Part shown: positions 43,173-52,384 of the stretch, piece after piece
Layout of the letters: each line of letters opens with the position of its first letter
Position numbering within the stretch: the first letter of the stretch is position 1
NCBI RefSeq assembly: GCF_024199845.1
Contig: NZ_JANADO010000001.1
Coordinates: 1,736,001 to 1,800,000 of the forward strand
Source of the DNA: Bradyrhizobium sp. CCGB12
Lineage (GTDB): Bacteria > Pseudomonadota > Alphaproteobacteria > Rhizobiales > Xanthobacteraceae
Reading direction: 5' to 3'
DNA: 64,000 bases
Position numbers and translations under genes: made by a program
Notes under the pieces: model-generated
Told to the model about the DNA's origin: nothing
Database searches by the model: none
What the model saw: the letters and a program-made list of their open reading frames with translations, nothing else

Positions 43173-44870
43173 ATGAGCTTTTTGAACAATCTGAAAATCG
43201 TTTGGAAGGTTGCGTTGATCGTGGCCGTCATGGGCTGCGCGATGCTCGCCGTCGCCGGCTTCGGGGCGCGCGAACTCTCCGCGACGGTCGACGGATTTGC
43301 CGAACTCTCCGCCGCCCAATCCTCGGCGCTCAACCTGACGCGGGCTCAGCGCCGCGCCGAGACCTATCATGCCGCGCTCTACGCGGTCTTCACCGAGGCG
43401 ACCGAGGCGGGTAACGCCAATCGTCTCAAGATCGCGAACCAGAACCGCGACGAAATCCATCAATTCCTTGATGTCGCGGAGCAGGACGATCCGTCGCGCG
43501 CGAGCCAGATCAAGAGCATCGGGGAGCAATTGAAGGCTGTGTTCGCCAGCTGCGACCCGGTGCTCCGGGCCGGCGCGCAGGCCAGCAGCACGGAGGATAA
43601 TGCCAGGGCCGCGGAACGCGCGCACAAGGAGTGCGATCCGGTGATGGATGCGGCGCTGGCGCGCATCGCCCAGTTCGTGACCGAGAGCGCCCAGGCGGTT
43701 GCCAAGCGCAAGGCGGCCATCAACCGCGACGCCCAATCCGCGACCTGGACCGTGATCGGCGTCAGTGCCGGCGGCTTGATCCTGGGCATCGCGATAGCAC
43801 TGTTCATCGGCCTCAATGCGATGTCTCGGCCCATTGCTCGTCTCAAGCTCGCCATGGAAGGGCTCGCCCGCAACGATCTCAAGACCGAGGTGCCCGAGAA
43901 GGATCGGCGCGACGAGATCGGCGAGATGGCCGGGACCGTCGAAGTGTTCAAGACCAACGCCCTGGAAATGGAACGCCTGAAGGCCGCGCAGATCGAAGCC
44001 GAGAAGCAGGCTGCCGAGCAGCGTCGCCGTGACATGGTCAACCTGGCCGATGGATTCGAACGCGCGGTCGGCGAGATCATCGACACCGTCGGATCCGCCT
44101 CCACCGAGCTCGAGGCGTCGTCCTCGACGCTGGCCACCACCGCGCAGCGCGCGCAGCAGCTGACCTCGGTCGTTGCGGTCGCGTCGGGCGAAGCGACCGG
44201 CAACGTGCAGTCGGTTGCGACGGCCACGGAAGAGCTGTCCTCCTCGGTCAACGAGATCAGCCGGCAGGTGCAGGAATCGGCGCGGATGGCGGGCGAAGCC
44301 GTCGCCCAGGCCCGCACCACGACGGAGCGGGTCAGCGAGCTCTCGGTCGCGGCCACGCGCATCGGCGATGTCGTCGAGCTGATCAACACCATTGCCGGCC
44401 AGACCAACCTCCTGGCGTTGAATGCCACGATCGAGGCGGCCCGTGCCGGTGAAGCGGGCCGCGGCTTCGCGGTCGTTGCCTCCGAGGTCAAGACGCTGGC
44501 CGAGCAGACCGCGAAGGCGACCGGCGAGATCAGCCAGCAGATTTCCGGCATCCAGACTGCGACCCAGGAATCCGTCGACGCGATCCGCGACATCTCCGCG
44601 ACGATCGAGCGGCTGTCGGAGGTGTCCTCGACGATCGCCGCGGCCGTCGAGGAGCAGGGCGCCGCGACACAGGAGATCTCGCGCAACGTGCAGCAGGCCG
44701 CCCACGGCACCCAGCAGGTCTCCTCCAACATCACCGACGTGCAGCGTGGCGCCGCCGAGACCGGCTCGGCCTCCTCGCAGGTGCTCTCGACTGCGAAGAT
44801 GCTGGCGAGTGACAGCAACCGGCTGAAGGACGAAGTCGGAAAATTCCTGCGGACGGTGCGCGCCGCGTAA
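43173..44870 (+). CDS. Methyl-accepting chemotaxis protein
   Basis: A 565-residue transmembrane receptor. One helix near the N-terminus ([19 protein letters not shown]), a periplasmic helical domain of about 150 residues, a second helix ([22 protein letters not shown]), then HAMP ([19 protein letters not shown]) and a long cytoplasmic signalling coiled coil with [34 protein letters not shown]. The ligand is unknown. No NWETF-like C-terminal CheR-binding peptide is present. No che genes lie nearby. The ATG at 43173 follows GGGAAGGCTGGGG. Confidence 0.95.
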   Translation: MSFLNNLKIVWKVALIVAVMGCAMLAVAGFGARELSATVDGFAELSAAQSSALNLTRAQRRAETYHAALYAVFTEATEAGNANRLKIANQNRDEIHQFLDVAEQDDPSRASQIKSIGEQLKAVFASCDPVLRAGAQASSTEDNARAAERAHKECDPVMDAALARIAQFVTESAQAVAKRKAAINRDAQSATWTVIGVSAGGLILGIAIALFIGLNAMSRPIARLKLAMEGLARNDLKTEVPEKDRRDEIGEMAGTVEVFKTNALEMERLKAAQIEAEKQAAEQRRRDMVNLADGFERAVGEIIDTVGSASTELEASSSTLATTAQRAQQLTSVVAVASGEATGNVQSVATATEELSSSVNEISRQVQESARMAGEAVAQARTTTERVSELSVAATRIGDVVELINTIAGQTNLLALNATIEAARAGEAGRGFAVVASEVKTLAEQTAKATGEISQQISGIQTATQESVDAIRDISATIERLSEVSSTIAAAVEEQGAATQEISRNVQQAAHGTQQVSSNITDVQRGAAETGSASSQVLSTAKMLASDSNRLKDEVGKFLRTVRAA

Positions 44871-44896
44871 GCGCCGGCGCTCGTCCGCCGCGTCTC

Positions 44897-45010
44897 CTAT
44901 CGCGCCAGTAGCAAACCGAGCGCGAGCACGAACAGCACGGCCGTCATGACGACGGCCGTCGCCGCGCCGGCGGCGATTTTGGCCTTCTCTCTGGCTGTGG
45001 TGGGACGCAT
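44897..45010 (-). CDS. Very small membrane protein (37 residues)
   Basis: Reads MRPTTAREKAKIAAG followed by a hydrophobic helix AATAVVMTAVLFVLALGLLLAR to the stop: a basic N-terminus and one transmembrane segment ending in Arg. It lies between the MCP gene and the dienelactone-hydrolase-like gene, converging with the former. The coding support is composition only. Confidence 0.5.
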   Translation of the reverse strand: MRPTTAREKAKIAAGAATAVVMTAVLFVLALGLLLAR

Positions 45011-45079
45011 GTCGGCTGCATGCTATCTCATGTCGAACGCCGGTCCAATCCGTGTGCTCGTTCCTGCTGCGCCGTTCGG

Positions 45080-45841
45080 TCAGGCGGCGAGCTTTCGCTG
45101 GAAAAACCGTGTGACGCGCTCGATCGCATCTGGCGTCGCCGGGTCGGTATCGGAGAAATCAAAGCCGTGGGCCTTGCCTGGATAGGGCACGAACTCGGCT
45201 TCGGCGCCGGCGGCCTTGCCGAGTTGGACGAGCTCTCGTCCTTTGGCGATCGGCACGTTCCGGTCCTCCTCGCCATGCAGCTCGATGAGCGGCGGCAGGT
45301 GCTTGACCTTGCCGACCATTGCGTCGGGCATGCCGCCATAGAGCACGGCGAGCGCGGTGATGCGCATGTCGCGTGCGGCGGCGTCGGCGGCGATGTAGCC
45401 GCCCAGCGAGAAGCCCAGCAGGCCGAGATGTCCCGAACTCTCGGGTCGACCCTGGATGGCCGTCACGGTGGCGGAGACCGTATCGGCCCAACCGTCGAAA
45501 CGCGCGGCGTAATAGGCATCGCGGCTCTCATGCGTGCTCGACTTTGACGTCAGCGCCGCCGTATCGGCCGGTGTCATGTAGCGGAGAAGATAGGCGTCGA
45601 TGCCCTTGGCGGTCAGCGCCTCAACATACCGCTCGTAGGCGCGCGCCCTGAGCTCGATGCCGCGCGATCCGTGCAGCGCGATCACGGCGGGGCGTTTCCC
45701 GGCCGTTGCCGCCGCGTGGCGCGATACCGCCAGGTTGTCGCGACCGGAGGTGACGCTGAACTCCTCGCTCGGCGCGGCGTGCGCCGTGAGGGGCGTTAGC
45801 AGCGCGGAAATGGCGGTCAGCACCGTTCGTCGGGTGATCAT
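45080..45841 (-). CDS. Dienelactone hydrolase family protein, exported
   Basis: A 253-residue alpha/beta hydrolase. The start at 45841 gives a signal peptide with a twin-arginine-like MITRRTVLTAISALLTPLTAHA. RPAVIALHGSRGI carries the oxyanion region, GLLGFSLGGYIAADAAA the nucleophile (Ser here; dienelactone hydrolases proper use Cys), HGEEDRNVPI the Asp and GKAHGFDF the His. It is therefore a serine esterase of this family. The substrate is unknown. It is divergent from the methyltransferase gene. Confidence 0.9.
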   Translation of the reverse strand: MITRRTVLTAISALLTPLTAHAAPSEEFSVTSGRDNLAVSRHAAATAGKRPAVIALHGSRGIELRARAYERYVEALTAKGIDAYLLRYMTPADTAALTSKSSTHESRDAYYAARFDGWADTVSATVTAIQGRPESSGHLGLLGFSLGGYIAADAAARDMRITALAVLYGGMPDAMVGKVKHLPPLIELHGEEDRNVPIAKGRELVQLGKAAGAEAEFVPYPGKAHGFDFSDTDPATPDAIERVTRFFQRKLAA

Positions 45842-45929
45842 TGCTGTGCTCACGAAAGGGAGATTTCGGAGATGGCGCCCGAGGCTGTATGATAAGGTTG
45901 CGACGGAATTTTGACTCGCGCCCAGCCCC

Positions 45930-46643
45930 ATGATCACCCAACGTCCACCGGTGCTCGCTCACGAGCGTTTCCTCGCCGATCGCGAGCATTTTGAGGGCCT
46001 CGATCTCGCCGCGCGGTTCGAGCGGATCGAGCGGACGAACCTGTGGGGCGCCACGAGCTCGGTCTCCGGCCTCGGCTCGGAGGACCCGGCGACGGCCTCG
46101 ATCCGGGAGGCGCTTCCGCCACTGCTGCAACGGCTCGGCGCGCGCTCGCTGCTGGATGCGCCCTGCGGCGATGCCGGGTGGATCGGCCGCATCAAGCTCG
46201 ATCTCAATTACACCGGCATCGACATCGTGCCGTCGCTGATCGAGACCAACAACCAGCGTGTGGCGCGCGGCGAATTGTCCGGCCGGTTTCTCGTTGCCGA
46301 CGTCACGCGCGATACGCTGCCGCGCGCGGATGTCATTCTCTGCCGGGACTGCCTGGTTCATTTGAGCTTCGACAATATCGCCCGCGCCGTCGCCGGCTTC
46401 CGCGACAGCGGTGCGCGCTTCCTGCTGGTTACCACCTTCCCCGAATGGGACGGCAACCGGGATTGCGAGGACGGCGATTGGCGGGCGCTGAACATGGAGA
46501 AGGCGCCGTTCGACTGGCCGGCGCCGCGCGCGCTGATCAACGAGCGTTGCGGGGAGGGCGGCGGCGGCTGGCGCGACAAGAGCCTCGGGCTCTGGCGGCT
46601 TGACCAGTTGCCCGATCGTGTCCGCATTGCCACGGATGTGTGA
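45930..46643 (+). CDS. Class I SAM-dependent methyltransferase
   Basis: A 237-residue protein with the Rossmann-fold methyltransferase pattern. Motif I is SLLDAPCGDAGWIGRI, motif II GIDIVPSLIETNN, and a later acidic residue appears in VILCRDCLVHLSFDNI. An N-terminal helical lid of about 60 residues precedes it. DCLVHLSF is typical of the group acting on small molecules, but the acceptor cannot be told. Confidence 0.9.
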   Translation: MITQRPPVLAHERFLADREHFEGLDLAARFERIERTNLWGATSSVSGLGSEDPATASIREALPPLLQRLGARSLLDAPCGDAGWIGRIKLDLNYTGIDIVPSLIETNNQRVARGELSGRFLVADVTRDTLPRADVILCRDCLVHLSFDNIARAVAGFRDSGARFLLVTTFPEWDGNRDCEDGDWRALNMEKAPFDWPAPRALINERCGEGGGGWRDKSLGLWRLDQLPDRVRIATDV

Positions 46644-46729
46644 TAGGCGCGGACGGAACGTCCATTGCTTCGGTGATCGCTCCGCCGCTACACTTTGGGT
46701 TGTGTAACGCGATCATGCTGGAGCACGTC

Positions 46730-48565
46730 ATGCGAGCGAGTGCTGTCCTGGCCGCCCTGTTGATCTCGTGCTGCGCTCCGGCGGCAGCACAGCAAGACGG
46801 CGCCGCGCTCTACGCCACGCATTGCGCGCAATGTCACGATGGCGATGCCCAGAGCCGTGTGCCGGGCCGTAGCGCCATGCAAGCGATGTCGTTCGATCAG
46901 GTGCTGGGGACGCTGACCTCTGGCAGCATGGCGACGATGGCTAGGGACCGCAGCGACGAAGAACGCCGCGCGATTGCGGCCTTCGTCACCGGCAAGACCG
47001 CAATCGGTGGCAGCACGGCCGACACGCAGGGCCGTTGCACGCAGCCGGTCAGCGGCTTTCCGGAGCCGCTCGACGGGCCGCACTGGAACGGATGGGGCGT
47101 CGACGCCGGCAACAGCCGCTTCCAGCCGGCAGACATGGCGGGGCTGACCGCAGGAGAGGTGCCGCGCCTGAGGCTGAAATGGGCCTATGCATTTCCCGGC
47201 GCCTCGGTGTCCTTTGCGCCGCCGACCATCGTGGGCGGCCTGCTGTTCATCGGCGGCACCGACCGCAAGGTGCATGCGCTCGACGCGCGAAGCGGCTGCA
47301 CGCTGTGGACCTTCGCAACCGATGCGGCGGTGCGCGCCGCGATCAGCTTTGCGCCGCTTGCCGGCACCGATCAGTTCGCGATCTTCTTCGGCGACCTGCG
47401 CGCCAATGCTTATGCCGTGAACGCGCTGACCGGCGCGCTGATCTGGAAGACGAAGGTCGAGGAGCACGCGGCCGCGCGCATCACAGGCGCGCCGGTGATG
47501 CATTCCGGCGTGCTCTACGTGCCGGTCTCCTCGATCGAGGAGGTTGCCGGCTCGCAACCCTCCTACGAATGCTGCACCTTCCGCGGCAGCGTAGTGGCGC
47601 TGGAGGCTGCGACCGGCAAGCCGGTCTGGCAGGCCTATACGATTCCCCAGGTGCCCCAGCCGACCGCCAAGAATGCGCGGGGTACGCAGCTCTTCGGTCC
47701 GTCCGGTGCCGCGATCTGGTCGGCGCCGACCATCGACGTGAAGCGCGGCGCGATCTATGTCGCGACCAGCAATTCCTATTCGGATCCGCCGTCGGAAATG
47801 AGTGACGCGATCCTCGCCTTCGATCTTGCGACGGGAAAACTGCTCTGGAAGCAGCAGGCGACGCCGAAGGATGCATTCGTCGTCGCGTGCTTCGGCGTAG
47901 ACAGGACCAATTGTCCTGACGATCACGGACCCGATCACGATTTCGGCCAGTCGCCGATCCTCGTGACCTTGCGCGACGGCAGGCGCGTGCTCGTCATCGC
48001 GCAGAAATCTGGCGTCGTGCACGCGCTCGATCCCGATGACGGCGGCAAGATCCTGTGGCAGACGCGGATCGGCAAGGGCGGTCCGCTCGGTGGCAGCGAA
48101 TGGGGCTCGGCTGCGGATCAGGATCGCATCTATGTCGCGAACTCCGACGTGCGCTTTACCCGCGACGGCACGCGGCAACTCGAACCCGCGCAAGGGGGCG
48201 GCCTGTTCGGCCTCGACCTCGCGAGCGGAAAGATCGCGATGGAGGTGCCGCCGGTCGCCTGCGGCGATCGCCCGCAGTGCAGCCCCGCGCTGTCGGCGGC
48301 GGTGAGCCTGATCCCGGGTGTCGTATTCTCCGGCGGCGTCAGCGGCTTCCTGCGTGCCTACGATACCGCCGATGGCAAGCTGTTGTGGGAGTTCGACACC
48401 GTGCAGGATTTCAAGGCCGTGAACGGCGTCCCGGCCCATGGCGGCGCGATCGACGGCCCCGGACCCGTCATCGCCGGCGGCATGCTCTACACCAATTCCG
48501 GCTACGGCCAATGGAGCGGCGTTGCCGGCAACGTGCTGCTGGCGTTCGAAGTGGGGAAGGAGTGA
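46730..48565 (+). CDS. Cytochrome c / PQQ-dependent dehydrogenase (polyvinyl-alcohol dehydrogenase-like)
   Basis: A 611-residue periplasmic quinoprotein. The signal peptide (SAVLAALLISCCAPAAAQ) is followed by a small cytochrome c domain with the haem motif CAQCH at about residue 38. From about residue 110 the chain is a PQQ-type eight-bladed propeller, with repeats such as VGGLLFIGGTDRKVHALDARSGCTLWTF. This order, haem first then propeller, is that of polyvinyl-alcohol dehydrogenases and differs from methanol dehydrogenases. The ATG at 46730 has GGAG eight bases upstream. The natural alcohol substrate is uncertain. Confidence 0.9.
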   Translation: MRASAVLAALLISCCAPAAAQQDGAALYATHCAQCHDGDAQSRVPGRSAMQAMSFDQVLGTLTSGSMATMARDRSDEERRAIAAFVTGKTAIGGSTADTQGRCTQPVSGFPEPLDGPHWNGWGVDAGNSRFQPADMAGLTAGEVPRLRLKWAYAFPGASVSFAPPTIVGGLLFIGGTDRKVHALDARSGCTLWTFATDAAVRAAISFAPLAGTDQFAIFFGDLRANAYAVNALTGALIWKTKVEEHAAARITGAPVMHSGVLYVPVSSIEEVAGSQPSYECCTFRGSVVALEAATGKPVWQAYTIPQVPQPTAKNARGTQLFGPSGAAIWSAPTIDVKRGAIYVATSNSYSDPPSEMSDAILAFDLATGKLLWKQQATPKDAFVVACFGVDRTNCPDDHGPDHDFGQSPILVTLRDGRRVLVIAQKSGVVHALDPDDGGKILWQTRIGKGGPLGGSEWGSAADQDRIYVANSDVRFTRDGTRQLEPAQGGGLFGLDLASGKIAMEVPPVACGDRPQCSPALSAAVSLIPGVVFSGGVSGFLRAYDTADGKLLWEFDTVQDFKAVNGVPAHGGAIDGPGPVIAGGMLYTNSGYGQWSGVAGNVLLAFEVGKE

Positions 48566-48577
48566 GAACGAGGGTCC

Positions 48578-48997
48578 ATGATCGACGCCAGATGCAGTTG
48601 CGGCGCTGTCGCGCTGTCGCTTCCGGGACCATCCAGCCTCGTGGCCGCCTGTCACTGTATCGAGTGCCAGCGCCGAACCGGCGCGCCGTTCGGCGTCGGT
48701 GCCTTCTATCCGGTCGAGGTCGTCAAGATCTCAGGAGCGCCGAAGGAATATGTTCGCTCGGGCGAGAGCGGCGGCAAGGTCCGCAGCTATTTTTGCTCGG
48801 ATTGCGGCTCGACGGTTTTTTGGAAGCCCGACAAGTTCCCCGGAATGATTGGCGTTGCTGTCGGCGCGATCGCGGACCCGAAATTTCCGGCGCCGAGCAA
48901 ATCAGTGTTCGAGCAATCGAAACATGTGTGGCTCGAGATCACAGGCGTCGGCATCGAGCATCTGCAACGAGGCACCGTGCCGAAGATTTCAAGCTGA
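48578..48997 (+). CDS. GFA family zinc-binding protein
   Basis: A 139-residue protein of the glutathione-dependent formaldehyde-activating (GFA) family. The zinc ligands are all visible: ARCSCGAV, HCIECQRRTG and YFCSDCGSTVFW. The family includes a proposed S-hydroxymethylglutathione synthase, but most members have no proven activity. It follows the dehydrogenase by 12 bases in the same direction. That might link it to detoxifying an aldehyde product, but this is inference. Confidence 0.92.
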   Translation: MIDARCSCGAVALSLPGPSSLVAACHCIECQRRTGAPFGVGAFYPVEVVKISGAPKEYVRSGESGGKVRSYFCSDCGSTVFWKPDKFPGMIGVAVGAIADPKFPAPSKSVFEQSKHVWLEITGVGIEHLQRGTVPKISS

Positions 48998-49015
48998 GGA
49001 AGGTGCATCGAGCGC

Positions 49016-49090
49016 TGGTGCCGGCTGAGGGGATTGAACCCCCGACCTTCGGTTTACAAAACCGCTGCTCTACCGCTGAGCTAAGCCGGC
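49016..49090 (-). tRNA. tRNA-Thr (anticodon UGU)
   Basis: The minus strand reads GCCGGCTTAGCTCAGCGG... with acceptor GCCGGCT / AGCCGGC, D-arm, anticodon loop TTTGTAA giving UGU (reads ACA), T-arm GGGGGTTCAATCCCC, discriminator A and encoded CCA. All arms pair normally, apart from a G-A closing pair in the anticodon stem. Confidence 0.95.
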
Positions 49091-49207
49091 GACGCCTGGA
49101 GGAGCAGGCAGGGGCCGGCACATGCCGACGCTGTCCACCCGTGCGGGCCGCAATATCAGACTTGATGGGAAAGTGCCAGAACCGCGAGCGTCATCGCAAG
49201 ACATGAA

Positions 49208-49231
49208 TCAGGCGGCCCTGGGGCCGCCTGA
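49208..49231 (-). terminator. Hairpin downstream of exported-protein gene
   Basis: TCAGGCGGCC and GGCCGCCTGA form a 10-bp stem with a four-base loop, 25 bases beyond the stop codon at 49256. The following minus-strand bases (TTCATGTCTTG) are only modestly T-rich. Confidence 0.6.
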
Positions 49232-49255
49232 CGTGTCACGTTCGAGATAGGCCGC

Positions 49256-49747
49256 TTACTGGCAGATGTGCCGGCGGCCGTCTGCGCCCTTGAACCAGGT
49301 GCCGGGCGTACAGACGAAACCATTACGCTCGGCGTAGGTGCGGGTGTCCCAGCTGCGGTTGTCCCAACCGCGATTGTCCCAAGAATTATTCCAGCCATTG
49401 TCGTAGGCGTAGGAATTGTCCCAGGCGCGGAACGGAGCGGTTGCGATCGCGCCCGCGGTGCCGATCGCAGCGCCAGCCACGCCGGCGGCTACATCAGTCG
49501 GCCAGAAGCCGGTGCGGCTCCTGTTCCAGTCGTTATTCCAGTCGCCATTGTTGGTCTGGCGGTACGACATGCGACGATGGCGATAATCCCTGTCGGTATA
49601 CGTGTTTGCCGGTCCGAGGTTCTGGCAGCTGGCATTGGGGAATTGGGCCGAGCAGCGGGCGGGATTATTGACCACGGTCTGTGCCATCGCGGGGGCCGCG
49701 AGCGTGGTGGTCGCGATCGCGACGGCGCCGAGGAGTTTGATATTCAT
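49256..49747 (-). CDS. Exported Asn/Trp/Asp-rich protein
   Basis: A 163-residue exported protein with a signal peptide (IKLLGAVAIATTTLAAPAMAQ). The middle holds a Gly/Ala-rich hydrophobic stretch (DVAAGVAGAAIGTAGAIATAPF), which may be a membrane hairpin. Around it are Asn/Trp/Asp-rich repeats such as NGDWNNDWNRS and NRGWDNRSWD. The C-terminal part has CTPGTWFKGADGRRHICQ, a short cysteine pair. Function unknown; a surface role is possible. Confidence 0.8.
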   Translation of the reverse strand: MNIKLLGAVAIATTTLAAPAMAQTVVNNPARCSAQFPNASCQNLGPANTYTDRDYRHRRMSYRQTNNGDWNNDWNRSRTGFWPTDVAAGVAGAAIGTAGAIATAPFRAWDNSYAYDNGWNNSWDNRGWDNRSWDTRTYAERNGFVCTPGTWFKGADGRRHICQ

Positions 49748-50031
49748 GGTTGTTGGCTCCCGTTGTGATTGACGGGGGCTAAATGTCGAGCGCGCCGGAC
49801 GTTCCGGTGAAACCGCTCGATTTTCACAGTGGAACGGTCACACGGATGTGAGCTTACGGGCATAGTTCCGCTCGGTGAGCGCGACGCCGTTAACGCTTCG
49901 CTAGCTCGCTCTGGAGCATTTGAGCGGCGCGAAATCCCAGCACATTAGGCTTACCGGAAATTGGTGAGCAGGCCTTAACCCTCTCTGGGTCGCGATCGGA
50001 TAGGTTGTCGCCGGATAACCGGGGTCTCCTC

Positions 50032-50520
50032 ATGCGCGCCGTGGCGCTCGCCGCCTTCTTGATCGGACTGCCCGCGACGGCGTTTGCCGGCGGCTTCGAG
50101 ATCGTCGTTCCCGGCCGTCCCGGCGTGCCGATCATCATCAATAACATCGACGCGTCCTATGCGGTGGTCGAGGGCGTCTGGGGCCTTGGCAAGAACCAGC
50201 AGGTGCAGCCCACGATCTATGGCGGGCGCTATATCGCCGAGCGGCAGCCCGACGACGTCGGCCATTATTACCCGACACTTGGCCTGCGGCCCGGCTACGG
50301 CCGGCTCGAGGTCGAGCCGCCCGCGAACCGCAAATTGCCAAAACCCGCCGAGGGCTACCACCAGAGCTGGGGCGCGTCGTCCGCGCCATTGCCGCCGCAG
50401 ATAGACGTGCCCGTCGATCCGCCGCCGGTGATCTACGCGCCTGAAATCAACGACCGCCCGAGGCCGCCGCGGCCGCGGCCGCGGCCGCACACAGAGATAC
50501 CCGGCAAGCCGCCGGGTTGA
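50032..50520 (+). CDS. Exported Pro-rich hypothetical protein
   Basis: A 162-residue protein. The ATG at 50032 begins a signal peptide (RAVALAAFLIGLPATAFAGG), then FEIVVPGRPGVPIIINNIDASYAVVEG and a long Pro-rich tail with PRPPRPRPRPH. Homologous exported proteins with an N-terminal VVPGRPGVPI segment are, to my recollection, common in bradyrhizobia. It is followed after 41 bases by another exported protein in the same direction. Confidence 0.78.
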   Translation: MRAVALAAFLIGLPATAFAGGFEIVVPGRPGVPIIINNIDASYAVVEGVWGLGKNQQVQPTIYGGRYIAERQPDDVGHYYPTLGLRPGYGRLEVEPPANRKLPKPAEGYHQSWGASSAPLPPQIDVPVDPPPVIYAPEINDRPRPPRPRPRPHTEIPGKPPG

Positions 50521-50561
50521 GAAACGTAATTCCAAAAAACGGAAATCAACAGGAGAGAGTA

Positions 50562-51035
50562 ATGCGTCAAATGATTTCGGGACTGGTCGCGGCGGCTGCC
50601 GTGATGTTCGCGGCCACCGCGCCCGCCGCGGCCTGCGGCTTCACCACCTGCGCGCCGGTCGCGCCGGTCTATTCGGGCTGCAACACCGGCTGCGGCGGCT
50701 ACGGCTATGGTTATGGCGCCTATGAGCGCCTCGCCGATCCGGCCACGCAGTACTATTACGTCAACCAGGGTCCGACCTACACCGGCCCGGGCGCCTTCGC
50801 GCCGTATCCGACCTACCGTGAAGACGCGGTCGTCGCGCCCGCCAATTACGGCTATGGCTATGGCTATCGTGCGGCCGTGGCTCCCCGCCCGTACTACCGT
50901 CCGTATCGCTACGGCTACGGCCCGCGCTACGGCTATCTGCCGCGCGTGCACTATGGCTATGGTCCGCGTTACGGCTACGCGCATCGCCACGCGCCGTACT
51001 ACGGCGGCCATCGCGTGCTGCGCCGCTATTACTGA
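50562..51035 (+). CDS. Exported Tyr/Gly-rich protein
   Basis: A 157-residue exported protein with AGGAGAGAGTA before the ATG and a signal peptide (ISGLVAAAAVMFAATAPAAACG). The mature part is dominated by Tyr, Gly, Arg and Pro in runs such as YGYGYGYRAAVAPRPYYRPYRYGYGPRYGY. A cysteine cluster (CGFTTCAP, GCNTGCGG) lies near the mature N-terminus. Low complexity prevents any family call. It is terminated by a strong hairpin at 51060-51098. Confidence 0.82.
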   Translation: MRQMISGLVAAAAVMFAATAPAAACGFTTCAPVAPVYSGCNTGCGGYGYGYGAYERLADPATQYYYVNQGPTYTGPGAFAPYPTYREDAVVAPANYGYGYGYRAAVAPRPYYRPYRYGYGPRYGYLPRVHYGYGPRYGYAHRHAPYYGGHRVLRRYY

Positions 51036-51059
51036 TCTCTGATCGGTTGAACCAACGAG

Positions 51060-51098
51060 ACGCCCGTTCGCGTGATGCGGACGGGCGTTTTGCTTTTT
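51060..51098 (+). terminator. Intrinsic terminator
   Basis: ACGCCCGT and ACGGGCGT pair with a 13-base loop and are followed by TTTGCTTTTT. It lies 25 bases after the stop of the Tyr/Gly-rich protein gene. Confidence 0.85.
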
Positions 51099-51126
51099 GG
51101 ATCGCGTTCACGGACCCACGTGATGC

Positions 51127-51212
51127 CGTCATGCCCGGGCTTGTCCCGGGCATCCACGTTCTTTGAACGGCGCAGCGAGGCGTGGATGGCCGGGACAAGC
51201 CCGGCCATGACG
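51127..51212. repeat. Dispersed palindromic repeat, family 4
   Basis: Arms CGTCATGCCCGGGCTTGTCC / GGACAAGCCCGGCCATGACG with inner CATCCACG / CGTGGATG. It lies between convergent genes. I recall this palindrome as frequent in bradyrhizobial intergenic regions. Confidence 0.88.
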
Positions 51213-51260
51213 ACGCGGAGGCATTCGCGCCCGGATTTCATGCAAGCGGGCGCGATGGCA

Positions 51261-52091
51261 CTACCGCTTCATCAGCCCGAGCCGGCTCGCACCGACATAG
51301 AGCGAGAGCACGGCGGCATTCGAGACGTTGAGGCTCTTGATCTCGCCGGGCATGTCGAGCCGCGCCACGACGCTGCAGGTCTCGCGGGTCAATTGCCGCA
51401 GACCCTTTCCTTCGGCGCCGAGCACCAGCGCGAGCGGCTCGCGCAGCGCGACGTCCGAGAGGTCCTCGCTGCCTTCGCTGTCGAGGCCGACTGTCTGGAA
51501 GCCGAGTTCGTTCAGCGTGGTCAGCGCGCGAGCGAGGTTTTGTACGGTCACCATCGGTACCAGCTCCAGCGCGCCGGAGGCAGCCTTGGCGAGCACGCCG
51601 GTTGCTTCCGGACTGTGGCGCGCGGTGGTGACGATCGCCTTCACCGCGAAGGCTGCCGCCGAGCGCAGGATGGCGCCGACATTGTGGGGATCGGTGATCT
51701 GGTCGAGCACCAGCACCATGCCTTCCTGCTTCAGCGTCTCGAGGTCGGGTGAGGGCAGGGGATCGGCCTCCGCGAGCAGGCCCTGGTGCACGGCGTCGGG
51801 CGAGAGCAGCCGGTCGATCTCCTGGGGCCGGACGATCTCGGGGGCGACGCGGGTTTCGATATTTTCGTCCGCAAGCCGCTTCGCTGCGTTCTCGGTCAGC
51901 GTCAGCTTGCGGATCCGGCGCGCAGGGTTGGCGAGCGCCATCGTGACAGTGTGCCAGCCATAGAGGATGACCGGCCCGTCGGGGTGCGAATCGCGGTCGC
52001 GCCAGGCCGGGCGGCCAGCCGATTTTCCGGGCCTGTTGAAGGGCTTAGCCCCACCGCGGGGACCCTTGGGGGTGAATTTTCGATCCTTCAT
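51261..52091 (-). CDS. rlmB: TrmH/RlmB family 23S rRNA 2'-O-methyltransferase
   Basis: A 276-residue SpoU-class enzyme, most like RlmB, which methylates the ribose of G2251 (E. coli numbering) in 23S rRNA. A basic N-terminal extension of about 40 residues is followed by a substrate-binding domain (VILYGWHTVTMALAN). The knotted catalytic domain then has LVLDQITDPHNVGAILRSAAAF, PLALVLGAEGKGLRQLT and IKSLNVSNAAVLSLY. The ATG at 52091 is chosen. No other methyltransferase of this class is in the window. The exact target is by family analogy. Confidence 0.9.
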   Translation of the reverse strand: MKDRKFTPKGPRGGAKPFNRPGKSAGRPAWRDRDSHPDGPVILYGWHTVTMALANPARRIRKLTLTENAAKRLADENIETRVAPEIVRPQEIDRLLSPDAVHQGLLAEADPLPSPDLETLKQEGMVLVLDQITDPHNVGAILRSAAAFAVKAIVTTARHSPEATGVLAKAASGALELVPMVTVQNLARALTTLNELGFQTVGLDSEGSEDLSDVALREPLALVLGAEGKGLRQLTRETCSVVARLDMPGEIKSLNVSNAAVLSLYVGASRLGLMKR

Positions 52092-52298
52092 GGGTCCGCT
52101 TGTGTCACGGGTCCCGGAATATGGCAATTTGGGTGCCCGCGAGGGCGATTTTAGCTGTTCGCCTCGGTTGACTTTGCCCCACCGCATCGCCCATAAACGC
52201 GCCCGGTCGCGCCCCCATCCGGGCTGTCGCGGCCTTCACGTTCCATGGCCGTCTTCGGTCCGCCGGCAAGGTCCGGCCCGATTGTGCTGCCGTCGAGC

Positions 52299-52384
52299 GG
52301 GGGAGTGTCCCGAGTGGCAAAGGGAGCTGACTGTAAATCAGCCGCCTCATGGCTTCGCAGGTTCGAGTCCTGCCTCCCCCACCA
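52299..52384 (+). tRNA. tRNA-Tyr (anticodon GUA)
   Basis: An 86-base class II tRNA. Acceptor GGGGGAG / CTCCCCC, anticodon loop CTGTAAA giving GUA, a long variable arm (CCGCCTCATGGCTTC region), T-arm GCAGGTTCGAGTCCTGC, discriminator A and encoded CCA. It reads in the opposite direction to rlmB and to the LLM gene. Confidence 0.95.

Noticed and set aside
43155..44705. Minus-strand frame opposite the chemotaxis receptor
   Set aside because: Repetitive Gly/Arg/Leu composition mirrors the coiled coil on the other strand; not a gene.
46688..48655. Long minus-strand frame opposite the PQQ dehydrogenase
   Set aside because: No domain or start region; composition rich in Arg, His and Gly, typical of an antisense shadow.
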